Below are positions 7,823 through 17,481 of a stretch of DNA of 34,736 nt, piece by piece. Numbering within the stretch: the first letter of the stretch is position 1; the number at the start of each line of letters is the position of its first letter. Below the pieces are notes generated by a model, which was given only the letters and a program-made list of their open reading frames with translations, was not told the origin of the DNA and searched no databases. Position numbers and translations under genes: made by a program. The stretch is from Roseomonas sp. (GTDB lineage Bacteria > Pseudomonadota > Alphaproteobacteria > Acetobacterales > Acetobacteraceae): NCBI GenBank assembly GCA_020249465.1, contig JADCFP010000083.1, forward strand, positions 1-34,736, given 5' to 3'.

Positions 7823-9015
7823 TCATGACCAGGCTTCGCAACCTGGCCTTTGGCATGATTGCAAGCCTTGGCGCCCTATCCAGCGCCATGGCGCAGGGCT
7901 TCACGCCGCATGTCTCGGGTGAGGCTGACCTGGGGCTTTATGGCGTTTCCACCTTCAACGCCAAGGATTCCGCCAGACGCGGCACCAGCCTATATCTGTT
8001 CGGTGAAGTCGCCACCGGTTTTCACATCGCGCCCGGGCTTTCGGTGCAAACCGTAGTGGCGTTTGAACCAATCGGGGAAGGCGATGCTTTGGGTGGCTTT
8101 CCAAAGGATGGCGTGATCGGCTTTCGTCGCCAATCCGCCTTTCTGGAGGCGTTCTTCGCGGAATGGAAACCGGATGATGCCCTCACGCTTTATGGCGGGC
8201 GCTTCATGGCACCCTTTGGCCGCGGCCATCATGACTTCCCCGGCATCCTGACGCGCATCCGCGCGCATGAGGTGCAGATGATTGGCGATGCGATGGGTGT
8301 GGGCGGCACCTGGAATTTCCTCTCGGACCCTCGCTTCGGCGAGCACGACATTTCCGCCGCTGCCTTCACGCTTGATCGCACCTTTCTGTCTTCAACCTGG
8401 CTCACACGCCGGCGCTGCTGTGATGAGCGTTATGAGCGCTACAACCGCAACACCGAACAACAGGGCGGGCCTGCCAATAACGGGCAGATGGATAGTTTCG
8501 CCCTGTCTTTGGATGGCGATAAATTCGATTTCGCGCCTGGGCTTTCCTATCAACTTTCGCTGGTTTCCCGCGGCGTGGCCAAGGAAGATGGCACAGCGCG
8601 CGAATGGGGCTATTCCGGCGCATTCCGCTATGAACAGCGCTGGTCATCGGCCCAGCGCACGTTGTTCTTCGCCGAAGCCGTGCAGTTCCGCAACGCCGAT
8701 GGCCGACCACGCTTTGAAACCGATACGGGCGAAGAAACCACGATTGCCGAACGGCGCAACTTCACGACCCTGGGCGCGCAGCATCGCCTGGATGAATGGC
8801 GCTGCACGCTCGCCTGGCAGCGCGATCAGCGCAAGCGCAGCGTGGATACCCTGCCCACGGAAAACTACCTGGAAGCTTCCATCGGGCGCGATATCGGCCA
8901 TGGCTTCGGGCTTGATGTTGGCTATCAATACGGAAGGCAGTTGATTGAGGAGTCCGGGCAGCTCGGCACTACCCATGCGGTGCTGGCGCGGCTTTCCTGG
9001 CGTGGTGGGTTTTGA
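7819..9015 (+). CDS. Putative outer-membrane beta-barrel (porin-like) protein of the zinc operon
   Basis: A 398-residue exported protein. The signal peptide is clear (RLRNLAFGMIASLGALSSAMAQ, cleavage about residue 26). The rest alternates polar and hydrophobic residues in beta-strand fashion with many aromatics, and ends in WRGGF with a terminal Phe, the usual signal for barrel insertion. It has no TonB box or plug that I can see, so it is not a TonB-dependent receptor. Histidines cluster in GRGHHDF (about 135-140), and a Cys-Cys pair sits in an arginine-rich stretch at 200-201. Its coupling to znuA (4-base overlap) suggests a zinc-linked outer-membrane channel. Translation may start at 7819 or at the ATG at 7825. 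Family assignment beyond barrel is uncertain. Confidence 0.78.
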   Translation: MIMTRLRNLAFGMIASLGALSSAMAQGFTPHVSGEADLGLYGVSTFNAKDSARRGTSLYLFGEVATGFHIAPGLSVQTVVAFEPIGEGDALGGFPKDGVIGFRRQSAFLEAFFAEWKPDDALTLYGGRFMAPFGRGHHDFPGILTRIRAHEVQMIGDAMGVGGTWNFLSDPRFGEHDISAAAFTLDRTFLSSTWLTRRRCCDERYERYNRNTEQQGGPANNGQMDSFALSLDGDKFDFAPGLSYQLSLVSRGVAKEDGTAREWGYSGAFRYEQRWSSAQRTLFFAEAVQFRNADGRPRFETDTGEETTIAERRNFTTLGAQHRLDEWRCTLAWQRDQRKRSVDTLPTENYLEASIGRDIGHGFGLDVGYQYGRQLIEESGQLGTTHAVLARLSWRGGF

Positions 9016-9028
9016 GGAAAGCCCGACA

Positions 9029-9661
9029 ATGAGCTTCCTGTGTGAGGTCTTCCCGCCAGAAGCCGATGCGCTGAGCCCGATTTGCCCAAGCGCCATTAGC
9101 AGTCGCGACGAAAATGTCCTGTTCGAGATTTTCCGCCCCGATGTGGCGCTGGCGATCTGGCTGAGGCCAATGCCTTCCAATTGGAAGGCCGAGATTGGTA
9201 CCTTATTGCAACACCTGCCCTTTGGCGCCATTGGCCGCGGCAGTCCGGAAGATGCGGTGGACCAGATTGTCCAGGAACTCCCGGCGCCCGCTTCTGCGGC
9301 GCTGCTGTCAGACATGCTGCTGCTGGGTCGCTTCTTTGCCACCATCACTCAGCAATCGGAAATCCGTGCCAATCTGGCTGGCGTGAATGATGATTCCTGC
9401 CGACGCTTTCATTGCGATGCGGTCAGGTTGCGCTTGCTCTGCACCTATCATGGGCCTGGCACGCAATTCACCATGTGCGGGCCGCAATGCCGCGCGCCAC
9501 ATCAAATACCTGCCCTCGCTGTGGCTTTGGTGAAGGGACGCGCCCATCCGGCGGCTCTTGGCGATGCCTGCCTCCATCGCTCGCCGCCTGTTTCCCATTT
9601 GCCGGAAAGCCGCCGCGGCCGATTGCTGTTCTGCATTGATGAACCAGGATTTCTGCCATGA
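9029..9661 (+). CDS. DUF1826 family protein (zinc-regulon associated)
   Basis: A 210-residue cytoplasmic protein with no signal peptide. The start at 9029 has GAGGAAA 9-15 bases upstream, overlapping the stop of the preceding gene. The second half carries the DUF1826 pattern: [23 protein letters not shown] (about 125-147), then ALVKG and HRSPPV, then RLLFCID near the end. The spaced His128, Asp130 and His183 look like an HxD...H facial triad of a cupin or 2-oxoglutarate-oxygenase-like barrel, which is my inference. From established genome-context work, DUF1826 genes often sit beside COG0523 GTPases in zinc loci, as here. It overlaps the next gene by ATGA, so the two are translationally coupled. 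Biochemical function is unknown. Confidence 0.78.
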   Translation: MSFLCEVFPPEADALSPICPSAISSRDENVLFEIFRPDVALAIWLRPMPSNWKAEIGTLLQHLPFGAIGRGSPEDAVDQIVQELPAPASAALLSDMLLLGRFFATITQQSEIRANLAGVNDDSCRRFHCDAVRLRLLCTYHGPGTQFTMCGPQCRAPHQIPALAVALVKGRAHPAALGDACLHRSPPVSHLPESRRGRLLFCIDEPGFLP

Positions 9662-10860
9662 ACGCCATGGACAAAAGATTGCCGGTCACTGTGCTGTCGG
9701 GCTTCCTGGGGGCGGGCAAGACCACGCTGCTCAATCACGTTTTGGCCAATCGAGACGGCAAGCGTGTCGCGGTCATTGTGAATGACATGAGTGAGGTGAA
9801 TATAGACGCGGCCCTTGTGGGCAATACTGGTACGCTGTCGCGTACCGAGGAAAAACTGGTTGAAATGTCCAATGGCTGCATCTGCTGCACCCTGCGTGAG
9901 GATTTGATGCAGGAAGTGACCAAGCTTGCCGCTGAAGGACGCTTCGACGCCTTGTTGATTGAAAGCACGGGCATCAGCGAACCCATGCCCGTGGCTGCGA
10001 CCTTCGATTTCCGTACCGAGGATGGCTTCTGCCTGGGCGATGTCGCGCAGCTTGATACCATGGTGACCGTGGTAGATGCGCAAAGCTTCCTGCGCGATTA
10101 CGGCAGCGCAGATCGCCTTGCCGCGCGGGGCGAAAGCGCCGGCCCGGAAGATACCCGCCTGCTGGTGGATTTGCTGATCGAACAGGTCGAATTCGCCGAT
10201 GTCATCATCGTCAATAAACAGGATTTGGTAAGCGAGGCAGAATTGGGGCGCCTGGCCGCGCTGCTGGCCACCTTCAACCCCAATGCGGAAATCATCGGCT
10301 GTACCAAGGGGGCAGTGCCTCTTCGGCATATCCTGCATACCGGGCGATTTGATTTCGATGCGGCGCGCCGTTCCGCAGGCTGGATCAAGGCGCTTTCTGG
10401 TGAGCATTTGCCGGAAAGCGTTGAATTCGGCATCACCAGCTTTGTCTGGCGCGCGCGCCGCCCGGTGCATCCGGAACGCTTCAAGCGCTTCATTGAAGGT
10501 GATCTTCCGGGCGTGGTGCGCGCCAAGGGGTTTTTCTGGCTGGCGACGCGCATGCCCTGGGCCGGTGAATGGCAGCTGGCCGGGGCCATTGGCCGCCATG
10601 AAGCGGCGGGGTTCTGGTGGGCGGCGCAGCCTGCCTCTCGTTGGCCGGATGATCCCGCCTGGCGCGCCACGATCGAGGCGAATTGGCAGGAACCCCATGG
10701 CGACCGGCGTCAGGAAATCGTCTTCATCGGCATCGGCATGGATGAGGCAGGGCTGCGCGCAGCCTTGCAAAAAACGCTTTTGACGGATGAAGAATGGCGC
10801 GCCGGGCCACGCGCCTGGGCGCGCCTGCCTGACCCATTCCCGGTCTGGCGCGAGGGCTGA
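9658..10860 (+). CDS. COG0523/CobW family GTP-binding zinc metallochaperone
   Basis: A 400-residue G3E GTPase of the CobW/YjiA/ZigA group, cytoplasmic proteins that deliver zinc to client enzymes when zinc is scarce. The Walker A motif GFLGAGKTT is at residues 15-23, the metal-binding CICC (CxCC) at 74-77, the switch region [13 protein letters not shown] at 99-111, and the NKQD base-recognition motif at 186-189. The C-terminal CobW_C domain starts around residue 255 ([19 protein letters not shown]) and ends with the [10 protein letters not shown] segment typical of the zinc-linked subgroup. It is the last gene of the znuA operon. Cobalamin genes are absent, which argues against a CobW role in B12 synthesis. 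Confidence 0.93.
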   Translation: MNAMDKRLPVTVLSGFLGAGKTTLLNHVLANRDGKRVAVIVNDMSEVNIDAALVGNTGTLSRTEEKLVEMSNGCICCTLREDLMQEVTKLAAEGRFDALLIESTGISEPMPVAATFDFRTEDGFCLGDVAQLDTMVTVVDAQSFLRDYGSADRLAARGESAGPEDTRLLVDLLIEQVEFADVIIVNKQDLVSEAELGRLAALLATFNPNAEIIGCTKGAVPLRHILHTGRFDFDAARRSAGWIKALSGEHLPESVEFGITSFVWRARRPVHPERFKRFIEGDLPGVVRAKGFFWLATRMPWAGEWQLAGAIGRHEAAGFWWAAQPASRWPDDPAWRATIEANWQEPHGDRRQEIVFIGIGMDEAGLRAALQKTLLTDEEWRAGPRAWARLPDPFPVWREG

Positions 10861-10894
10861 AACCGCTATCGGGATACGAGGAAGGCGCCTGCGC

Positions 10895-12049
10895 CTAACG
10901 CCCCAACCCGTCCCAGAATTCCTTGACCTTGGCGAAGAAGCCTTCGCTTTCCGGGCTGGTGCGGCCACCCTTCTCCGCCTCGGCTTCAAACTGCTCCAGC
11001 AATTCGCGCTGCTTGGGTGAGAGGTTTTGCGGCGTTTCCACCATGACCTGCACATACATATCGCCGCGCGCCGCAGATCGCAGCACGGAAAAGCCCTTGC
11101 CGCGCAGGCGGAATTGATCGCCGGTTTGCGTGCCGGCAGGGATGGTTACCTTGGAACGCCCGCCATCAATGCTCGGCACTTCCACATGGCCGCCAAGCGC
11201 AGCCTGCGTCATTCGCAGCGGCACGCGCACCAGAATATTCGCCCCATCACGCTGGAAGATCGGATGCGGCCGCACCGCGATATCCACGTAAAGATCACCC
11301 GCCGGCGCGCCGCGCTGCCCGGCCTCACCCTCACCACTCAGGCGAATGCGCGTGCCATCATCAACGCCGGCAGGCACCGAGACATTCAGGCTGCGTTCGC
11401 GCTGCACACGCCCAGCGCCACGGCAGATCTTGCAGGGGTTCTTGATGGTACGCCCGGCGCCGCCGCAAGTGGGGCAGGTGCGCTCCACCAGGAAAAAACC
11501 CTGTTGCGCGCGCACCTTGCCGCTGCCTTGGCAAGTGCCGCAATTCTGCACGCCGGAAGCAGCACCACCCTCCGCACCAACGCCCTTGCAGGCTTCGCAG
11601 GAAACGCTGGTGGCGAAGCGAATGGTCTTTTTTGCACCGGCAAAGGCTTCTTCCAAGGAAACCTCGACCTGCGTGCGCAAATCAGCACCGCGCCCGGAAG
11701 CCGCGCGCTGACCGCGCCCGCCGCCGCCGAAGCGACCGAACATTTCCTCAAAAATATCCTCAAAGCCGCCGCCACCGAAGGGACTACCGCCGCCAAAGCC
11801 GCCACCGCCACCAGGCCCACCCTGTTCAAAGGCGGCATGGCCGAACCGGTCATAGGCTGCGCGCTTTTCGGCATCCTTCAGCACATCGTAAGCCTCATTC
11901 AATTCCTTGAACTTTGCTTCCGCTTCAGCATTGCCCTGATTGCGATCAGGGTGCCATTGCATCGCGAGCTTGCGATAGGCTTTCTTGAGGTCATCCTCGC
12001 CCGCATCGCGCGCGACGCCGAGAACCTCGTAATAATCGCGTTTTGCCAT
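10895..12049 (-). CDS. dnaJ: Chaperone protein DnaJ
   Basis: Class A Hsp40 co-chaperone that delivers substrates to DnaK and stimulates its ATPase. The 384-residue protein has the full domain set: J domain with HPD at 33-35, a glycine/phenylalanine linker (about 75-115), and a zinc-finger domain with four CxxCxGxG repeats beginning at residues 151, 170, 192 and 206. The C-terminal substrate-binding domain contains [18 protein letters not shown]. It lies downstream of dnaK on the same strand, 92 bases away, with an intercistronic hairpin between them. It is convergent with the cobW gene, 34 bases apart. Confidence 0.98.
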   Translation of the reverse strand: MAKRDYYEVLGVARDAGEDDLKKAYRKLAMQWHPDRNQGNAEAEAKFKELNEAYDVLKDAEKRAAYDRFGHAAFEQGGPGGGGGFGGGSPFGGGGFEDIFEEMFGRFGGGGRGQRAASGRGADLRTQVEVSLEEAFAGAKKTIRFATSVSCEACKGVGAEGGAASGVQNCGTCQGSGKVRAQQGFFLVERTCPTCGGAGRTIKNPCKICRGAGRVQRERSLNVSVPAGVDDGTRIRLSGEGEAGQRGAPAGDLYVDIAVRPHPIFQRDGANILVRVPLRMTQAALGGHVEVPSIDGGRSKVTIPAGTQTGDQFRLRGKGFSVLRSAARGDMYVQVMVETPQNLSPKQRELLEQFEAEAEKGGRTSPESEGFFAKVKEFWDGLGR

Positions 12050-12078
12050 GATCGGGCTACCGTTTCGGACACAAGCTG

Positions 12079-12106
12079 TCCCCTGACGCCAGCAGGCACC
12101 AGGGGA
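12079..12106 (-). terminator. dnaK-dnaJ intercistronic hairpin
   Basis: TCCCCTG (12079-12085) and CAGGGGA (12100-12106) form a perfect 7-bp GC-rich stem with a 14-base loop, located about 36 bases after the dnaK stop and 30 bases before the dnaJ start in transcription order. There is no T-run, so it is better seen as an attenuator or mRNA-stability element that lowers dnaJ output relative to dnaK than as a full terminator. Function is inferred from position. Confidence 0.4.
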
Positions 12107-12141
12107 AACACTTGGTCAAAGGCGCCATCACCCGTAAGGGA

Positions 12142-14064
12142 TCAGGAAGGCTTCTTCTTGTTCGGGTCCACTTCCTCGAACTCGGCATCCACGACCTTGT
12201 CCTTGGAAGCACCACCCGCGCCGCCACCGGCCGCCGGTTCCTCGGGCTTCGGCGCAGCCTGTTCGGCCTTATAGAGCGCCTCACCCATTTTCATTGCGGC
12301 CTGGGAGAGCTTTTCAGAAGCTTCACGGATCAGATCGGCATCCTGGCCTTCCATGGCGGTGCGGGCAGCGGCTAGCGCCGATTCCACTTCCACTTTTTCG
12401 GCCGGCGGCACCTTTTCCCCGCTTTCCTTCAGCGTCTTGTCGGTGGAATGGACCAGCGCATCAAGCTGGTTGCGCGCTTCCACCGCTTCACGCCGCTTCC
12501 GGTCCGCTTCCGCATTGGCTTCGGCATCCTTCACCATGCGTTCGATATCGGCGTCAGACAGACCCGATTTCGCCTGGATGCGGATTTGCTGTTCCTTGCC
12601 GGTCGCCTTGTCCTTCGCGCTGACGCTGACAATGCCGTTCGCGTCAATGTCAAAGGTCACTTCCACCTGCGGCACGCCACGCGGCGCGGGCGGAATACCC
12701 GTCAGGTCAAAGGTGCCAAGCTGCTTATTGTCGGCAGCCATTTCACGTTCGCCCTGATAGACCTTGATGGTGACCGCGGTTTGATTGTCATCTGCCGTCG
12801 AGAAGGTCTGGCTTTTTTTCGTCGGGATCGTTGTGTTGCGATCAATCAAGCGCGTAAACACGCCGCCGAGCGTTTCAATGCCAAGGCTGAGCGGTGTCAC
12901 ATCCAGCAGCAGCACATCCTTGACATCGCCCTTCAGCACGCCGCCCTGAATGGCCGCGCCAATGGCGACAACCTCATCGGGGTTTACGTTGCGCGCAGGT
13001 TCCTTGCCGAAGAATTGGCGAACAGCTTCCACAACCTTTGGCATGCGCGTCATGCCGCCGACCAGGATCACCTCATCCACCTCATTGGCGGCAAGGCCGG
13101 CATCCTTCAGCGCCTGACGGCAGGGTTCCATGGTGCGGCTGATCAGATCATCCACCAGCGCTTCCAGCTTGGCGCGCGTGAGTTTCATCACCAGGTGCTT
13201 GGGGCCAGAGGCATCGGCGGTGATGAAGGGCAGGTTGATTTCGGTTTCCTTGGAAGAGGAAAGCTCGATCTTTGCCTTTTCTGCCGCTTCCTTCAGGCGT
13301 TGCAGCGCCAGCTTGTCGCCGCGCAGGTCAATGCCCTGTTCCTTGCGGAATTCATCGGCCAGATAGTCAATCACGCGCTGGTCGAAATCCTCACCACCCA
13401 GGAAGGTATCGCCATTGGTGGATTTCACTTCAAACACGCCATCGCCGATTTCCAGAATGGAAACGTCGAAGGTGCCGCCACCAAGGTCATAGACCGCGAT
13501 GGTGCCGCCCTTCTTTTGTTCCATACCGTAAGCCAGCGCGGCAGCGGTCGGTTCATTGATGATGCGCAGCACTTCAAGCCCGGCAACGGTACCGGCTTCC
13601 TTGGTGGCTTGGCGCTGGGCGTCATTGAAATAGGCCGGAACGGTAATGACCGCCTGGGAAACCTTCTCGCCGAGATGCGCTTCGGCGGTTTCCTTCATCT
13701 TGGTCAGCACCATGGCGCTGATCTGCTGCGGTGCGTAGGTCTTGCCATCCACCTCAACCCAGGCATCGCCATTCGGCGCCTTGGTGATTTTGAAGGGGGC
13801 GAGCCCGATATCCTTTTGCACCATTGGGTCATCAAAGCGCCGCCCAATCAGGCGCTTCACCGCGTAAAGCGTGCCCGTGGGGTTGGTGACCGCCTGGCGC
13901 TTCGCCGATTGCCCAACAAGCCTTTCGCCATTCTTCGCAAACGCGATCATGGAAGGCGTGGTGCGCGCGCCTTCGGCGTTTTCAATCACGCGCACATCCT
14001 TGCCTTCAAGAATGGCGACGCAGGAATTGGTGGTGCCGAGGTCTATGCCAATGACCTTACTCAT
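12142..14064 (-). CDS. dnaK: Chaperone protein DnaK (Hsp70)
   Basis: ATP-dependent chaperone of 640 residues, normal length for DnaK. The start at 14064 ([18 protein letters not shown]) is fixed by the conserved N-terminus and by AGAGGAG about 7-14 bases upstream; an in-frame extension to 14229 is spurious. The nucleotide-binding domain shows the phosphate-1 loop [22 protein letters not shown], the [15 protein letters not shown] phosphate-2 loop and the VGGMTRMP motif. The substrate-binding domain contains [14 protein letters not shown], and the tail ends [15 protein letters not shown], close to the usual EEVD-like terminus. In the 199-base upstream gap a CCCCAT element occurs on the minus strand, but no matching sigma-32 -35 box is at the right distance. 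Confidence 0.98.
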   Translation of the reverse strand: MSKVIGIDLGTTNSCVAILEGKDVRVIENAEGARTTPSMIAFAKNGERLVGQSAKRQAVTNPTGTLYAVKRLIGRRFDDPMVQKDIGLAPFKITKAPNGDAWVEVDGKTYAPQQISAMVLTKMKETAEAHLGEKVSQAVITVPAYFNDAQRQATKEAGTVAGLEVLRIINEPTAAALAYGMEQKKGGTIAVYDLGGGTFDVSILEIGDGVFEVKSTNGDTFLGGEDFDQRVIDYLADEFRKEQGIDLRGDKLALQRLKEAAEKAKIELSSSKETEINLPFITADASGPKHLVMKLTRAKLEALVDDLISRTMEPCRQALKDAGLAANEVDEVILVGGMTRMPKVVEAVRQFFGKEPARNVNPDEVVAIGAAIQGGVLKGDVKDVLLLDVTPLSLGIETLGGVFTRLIDRNTTIPTKKSQTFSTADDNQTAVTIKVYQGEREMAADNKQLGTFDLTGIPPAPRGVPQVEVTFDIDANGIVSVSAKDKATGKEQQIRIQAKSGLSDADIERMVKDAEANAEADRKRREAVEARNQLDALVHSTDKTLKESGEKVPPAEKVEVESALAAARTAMEGQDADLIREASEKLSQAAMKMGEALYKAEQAAPKPEEPAAGGGAGGASKDKVVDAEFEEVDPNKKKPS

Positions 14065-14263
14065 CCGTAGTCTCCTCTGCGGCGGATCGCGGCGGCCCGG
14101 AATGGCACCACGGCGACCCCCTGTGCTGTACGATGGCCAAGCGCCACCGCGGATGGGGTTACATATAGCCTTACCCAGACCGGGCGAGGCTGACGAATGG
14201 GATGTATGTAACAGCGCCGGGCGAGACAAGATGCCCGGGCGTCATCTGTAGCAAAAAGACGGG

Positions 14264-14785
14264 TTAACGCGGCCCGCGGCGGCGGTTGCGGTCCAGTTCC
14301 TCGGTCGTCAGGGCAAAGGAAATCCGCACCCGGTATTCTGCCGGGTTGCGCCCGGCCTGGAAGATGATGGTCTCGGGCGCGGTGGTGACGCGGGCGCGGG
14401 TCTGATTGCCCTCAAAATTCACCAAAAGCAGCGCTTCCTTGCGCTGCACCAGCTGGCTGTCATCGCCGCTGGTCACCGCCAGGAACCAGGGGAATTCCGC
14501 CCGATTCCCGCGCGAAGCCGGGCCGCGTTCCACATCCATGATGGCGGCAATTTTCACCTCCACCCCGCCGCCACGGACGTAATCGCAGGTGACGCCAACG
14601 CCGGCCATGCGGCCATCCACCACCATCGCGGCCAGATCGGGCGGCGCACCAGGGCGAAAGCGGGTGATATCCGACCCATCGGCCAGGATCGTCACCCTGG
14701 GGCAGGGGGCGAGCACGGTTTGCCGGGTGGATGAACCGCAAGCCGCGACCAGCCCCGCCAGAATCAGAACCCCGAAGCGCCACAT
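14264..14785 (-). CDS. Hypothetical lipoprotein
   Basis: A 173-residue protein that I do not recognise beyond its export signal. The ATG at 14785 begins a short hydrophobic leader, [16 protein letters not shown], with a lipobox LVAAC and the lipidated Cys at residue 16, so the mature protein is probably membrane-anchored. The mature part is mostly beta-like: [20 protein letters not shown], then [24 protein letters not shown], and [22 protein letters not shown] at the end. The reading frame stays open upstream to 15451, but that stretch is antisense to ispH and not coding. It is divergent from ispH and upstream of dnaK on the same strand, with a 199-base gap. Confidence 0.75.
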   Translation of the reverse strand: MWRFGVLILAGLVAACGSSTRQTVLAPCPRVTILADGSDITRFRPGAPPDLAAMVVDGRMAGVGVTCDYVRGGGVEVKIAAIMDVERGPASRGNRAEFPWFLAVTSGDDSQLVQRKEALLLVNFEGNQTRARVTTAPETIIFQAGRNPAEYRVRISFALTTEELDRNRRRGPR

Positions 14786-14887
14786 GCTGAAACCCCCTTT
14801 GACCCGAACGGGCTGCGGGCTACTCTCACCATTCTTCGCGCCGCGCCGCAACCCGTGGCCGGCCCCATTGGATGGACCCAAGCGCCC

Positions 14888-15844
14888 ATGGCCTCTGCCA
14901 AGCCCGCCCTGCACCTCCTGCTTGCCGGACCGCGTGGTTTTTGCGCCGGCGTCGATCGTGCCATCAAGATTGTAGAGGAAGCGCTGAAGCGCCATGGCGC
15001 GCCCGTTTATGTGCGGCATGAAATTGTCCATAACCGATTCGTGGTGGAAAGCCTGGAAAAGCAGGGCGCGGTTTTCGTCGAAGAACTGAGTGAAATCCCC
15101 GATGACGGCCAGCCAGTGGTGTTTTCCGCCCATGGCGTGCCGAAATCCGTCCCCGCAGAGGCCACCAGGCGCATGATGTTCGCCCTTGATGCCACCTGCC
15201 CGCTGGTGAGCAAGGTGCACCGCGAAGCCGAACGCCATCACGAACATGGCCGCCATCTTTTCCTGATCGGCCATGCCGGCCATCCGGAGGTGATCGGCAC
15301 CATGGGCCAATTGCCCGAAGGTGCCGTGACCCTGGTGCAGGATGCGGCGGATGCGGAAAATGTTGCTTCGCCCGAAGGCGCTACACTCGCCTACACAACC
15401 CAAACCACGCTTTCCGTGGATGATACGGCGGAAATCATCAGCATCCTGCAACGGCGCTTTCCGGATATTCGCGGCCCCGCCAAGGAAGATATCTGCTACG
15501 CGACCACCAATCGCCAGGCCGCGGTGAAGGCGATTGCCGCGCGGTCCGATCTGGTGGTGGTGGTGGGTGCGCCCAATTCATCCAATAGCCAGCGCCTGCG
15601 CGAAGTGGCGGAGCGCAGCGGCGCGCGCCGCGCCGTGATGGTGCAACGCGGCGCTGATCTTGATCTTGCGCTGGTGCAGGGCTGCAAAACTGTAGGTGTG
15701 ACGGCGGGCGCCAGCGCGCCCGAAGTGCTGGTGGAAGAAGTGATCGCGCGGCTTGGTGAAGCTTACTCCCTGAATATCGAGGAAGTGGTGGTGGCGGTGG
15801 AACAGATCACATTCCGCCTGCCGCGCGGGCTCGCCGCCGAATAA
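14888..15844 (+). CDS. ispH: 4-hydroxy-3-methylbut-2-enyl diphosphate reductase
   Basis: Last enzyme of the MEP isoprenoid pathway, a 4Fe-4S enzyme that turns HMBPP into IPP and DMAPP. The three cluster cysteines are present: Cys19 in [12 protein letters not shown], Cys104 in [11 protein letters not shown] and Cys203 in [24 protein letters not shown] and the [10 protein letters not shown] motif are also conserved. The ATG at 14888 gives 318 residues; a GTG at 14855 in frame would add 11 residues not typical of the family. Neither has a clear ribosome site. The stop overlaps the thrB start by one base (TAATG), giving an ispH-thrB-rnhA operon as in many alphaproteobacteria. Confidence 0.97.
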   Translation: MASAKPALHLLLAGPRGFCAGVDRAIKIVEEALKRHGAPVYVRHEIVHNRFVVESLEKQGAVFVEELSEIPDDGQPVVFSAHGVPKSVPAEATRRMMFALDATCPLVSKVHREAERHHEHGRHLFLIGHAGHPEVIGTMGQLPEGAVTLVQDAADAENVASPEGATLAYTTQTTLSVDDTAEIISILQRRFPDIRGPAKEDICYATTNRQAAVKAIAARSDLVVVVGAPNSSNSQRLREVAERSGARRAVMVQRGADLDLALVQGCKTVGVTAGASAPEVLVEEVIARLGEAYSLNIEEVVVAVEQITFRLPRGLAAE

Positions 15845-16824
15845 TGGCTGTCTATACCGAAGTTTCGGATGAGGCGCTCCGCGCCTTCCTGGCCGATTAC
15901 GCGCTGGGTGAATTGCTGGCCTTTCGCGGCATTGCCGAGGGTGTCGAGAATTCCAATTACGCGCTGAAAACGGAAGCCGGCGATTTTATCCTGACGCTTT
16001 ACGAGAAACGCGTGGACCCCGCTGAACTGCCCTATTTCCTTGGACTGATGGAACACCTTGCGTCACGCGGCATGGCCTGCCCCACACCAGTGCATGGGCG
16101 GGATGGCGCGGCCTTGCGCGAATTGGCGGGGCGGCCGGCGGCGATTGTCACCTTCCTGCCCGGTGTTTGGCCACGCCGCGTGCGGGCGGAACATTGCGCG
16201 CCACTCGGCAAGGCTTTGGCCGAAATGCATGTGGCTGGGGCAGGTTTTGCGATGCGCCGGCCCAATGCGCTGGGCACCAAAGGCTGGGCGCCCTTGCTGG
16301 ATGGCTGCCGCGCGCGTGGGGATGAGGTGCAGCCCGGCCTGATTGCGGAATTGGACGCGGCGCTCGTCGGCATTCTCGCTGCCTGGCCCGCCGAGGGCAG
16401 CCTCCCGATTGGGCAAATCCACGCCGATCTTTTCCCCGATAACGCATTTTTCCTGCCGGGCGCCGATGGTCAGCCGCGCGTGTCCGGCGTGATTGATTTC
16501 TATTTCGCCTGCACGGATCTTTTCGCCTATGACATTGCGGTCTGCCTGAATGCCTGGTGCTTCGAGGCGGATTATTCCTTCAACGTCACCCGTGCGCGCG
16601 CCATGCTTGGCGCCTATCGCGCCATGCGCCCGATGACTGAGGCTGAATTAGCCGCGCTGCCGGTGCTGTGCCGAGGCGCAGCGCTCCGCTTTCTGCTGAC
16701 CCGGCTATATGACTGGACGCATACACCAGAAGGCGCCCTGGTGACACGCAAGGACCCGGTGGAATATCTGCGGAAACTACGCTTCTTCAGCGGCGCCGAA
16801 ACGCTTGCGGCCTTTGGCCTGTGA
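15844..16824 (+). CDS. thrB: Homoserine kinase, APH-fold type
   Basis: Phosphorylates L-homoserine with ATP, the penultimate step to threonine. The 326-residue protein belongs to the aminoglycoside-phosphotransferase-like ThrB group of alphaproteobacteria and pseudomonads, not the GHMP kinase group. [19 protein letters not shown] and the [15 protein letters not shown] nucleotide loop are characteristic. The catalytic Brenner motif [11 protein letters not shown] has His193, Asp195 and Asn200, and the Mg-binding Asp218 lies in GVIDFYFA. It is coupled to ispH (1-base overlap) and rnhA (4-base overlap). Confidence 0.96.
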   Translation: MAVYTEVSDEALRAFLADYALGELLAFRGIAEGVENSNYALKTEAGDFILTLYEKRVDPAELPYFLGLMEHLASRGMACPTPVHGRDGAALRELAGRPAAIVTFLPGVWPRRVRAEHCAPLGKALAEMHVAGAGFAMRRPNALGTKGWAPLLDGCRARGDEVQPGLIAELDAALVGILAAWPAEGSLPIGQIHADLFPDNAFFLPGADGQPRVSGVIDFYFACTDLFAYDIAVCLNAWCFEADYSFNVTRARAMLGAYRAMRPMTEAELAALPVLCRGAALRFLLTRLYDWTHTPEGALVTRKDPVEYLRKLRFFSGAETLAAFGL

Positions 16825-17282
16825 CCGGCAGCGCAGACCCGCGCCCCTTGGTCGAGATTTGGACCGATGGCGGCTGCAAGCCCAACCCCGGCCCCGGCGG
16901 CTGGGCGGCCATTCTGCGCTTTGGGGAACATGAGCGAGAGCTTTCAGGCGGCGAGACTGAGACAACCAATAACCGCATGGAATTGACCGCGGCCTTGAGG
17001 GCGCTTGAGGCGCTGAAAAAACCCTGCCGTGTCGCGTTGCATACGGATAGCGAATATCTGCGCAACGGCATCAGCCGCTGGATCCATGGCTGGGTGCGCG
17101 CCAATTGGCGCAATGCGGCGAAGGAGCCGGTGAAGAACCTCGATCTATGGCAGGCCATTCTGGCCGCCGCCAAGCCGCATGAGATTGAATGGCGCTGGGT
17201 GCGCGGCCATGCCGGCGACCCCATGAATGAACGCGCCGATGCGTTGGCGACGGCGGCGCGGGACGCAGCTTTGAAGGGTTGA
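16821..17282 (+). CDS. rnhA: Ribonuclease HI
   Basis: Removes RNA from RNA-DNA hybrids. The 153-residue protein uses a GTG start at 16821 that overlaps the thrB stop (GTGA). The four catalytic acidic residues are Asp16 (EIWTDGGC), Glu54 (NNRMELTAA), Asp76 (LHTDSEYL) and Asp140 (NERADALA), with His130 in WVRGHAGD serving the usual flexible-loop role. The basic handle [25 protein letters not shown] is present, so this is the E. coli-like form. It ends the ispH operon, 43 bases before a tRNA gene. Confidence 0.97.
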   Translation: MTGSADPRPLVEIWTDGGCKPNPGPGGWAAILRFGEHERELSGGETETTNNRMELTAALRALEALKKPCRVALHTDSEYLRNGISRWIHGWVRANWRNAAKEPVKNLDLWQAILAAAKPHEIEWRWVRGHAGDPMNERADALATAARDAALKG

Positions 17283-17325
17283 GCTTGCCCAAACCCCAGG
17301 CTGGCGGGTATATCAATCTAGCGGT

Positions 17326-17400
17326 GCGGGCGTAGTTCAGAGGTAGAACGTCAGCTTCCCAAGCTGAATGTCGGGGGTTCGATTCCCCCCGCCCGCTCCA
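17326..17400 (+). tRNA. tRNA-Gly (anticodon CCC)
   Basis: A full cloverleaf can be drawn. The acceptor arms are GCGGGCG (17326-17332) and CGCCCGC (17390-17396). The D stem is GTTC/GAAC. The anticodon stem TCAGC/GCTGA encloses loop TTCCCAA with anticodon CCC at 17358-17360. The T stem is GGGGG/CCCCC with loop TTCGATT. The discriminator is T17397 and CCA is encoded at 17398-17400. The anticodon reads GGG glycine codons. Confidence 0.97.
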
Positions 17401-17481
17401 ATTTCTCTCCGCCTAACCGTTGCCCACCGCCGCCCAGCCCTGCCATGCTGGAGGCGCATAAAACCAACCAAGGCAACGCCC

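Noticed and set aside
10884-10895. GGCGC-CT-GCGCC hairpin between cobW and dnaJ
   Set aside because: The two-base loop cannot form without opening the stem, and there is no T-run; not a credible terminator.
9502-11055. Long minus-strand open frame (517 codons) opposite the COG0523 GTPase
   Set aside because: Antisense shadow with low-complexity basic residues; it also runs through parts of two other real genes.
12448-14070. Long plus-strand open frame (540 codons) opposite dnaK
   Set aside because: It mirrors the codon bias of dnaK, has no recognisable domain, and dnaK is certain on the other strand.
14065-14263. Possible sigma-32 heat-shock promoter before dnaK
   Set aside because: A CCCCAT element is present on the minus strand, but no CTTGAA-like -35 lies at the proper distance; a CTTGTC is too far away.
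14786-15451. N-terminal extension of the lipoprotein frame
   Set aside because: It is antisense to ispH, and the lipobox signal fixes the start at 14785.
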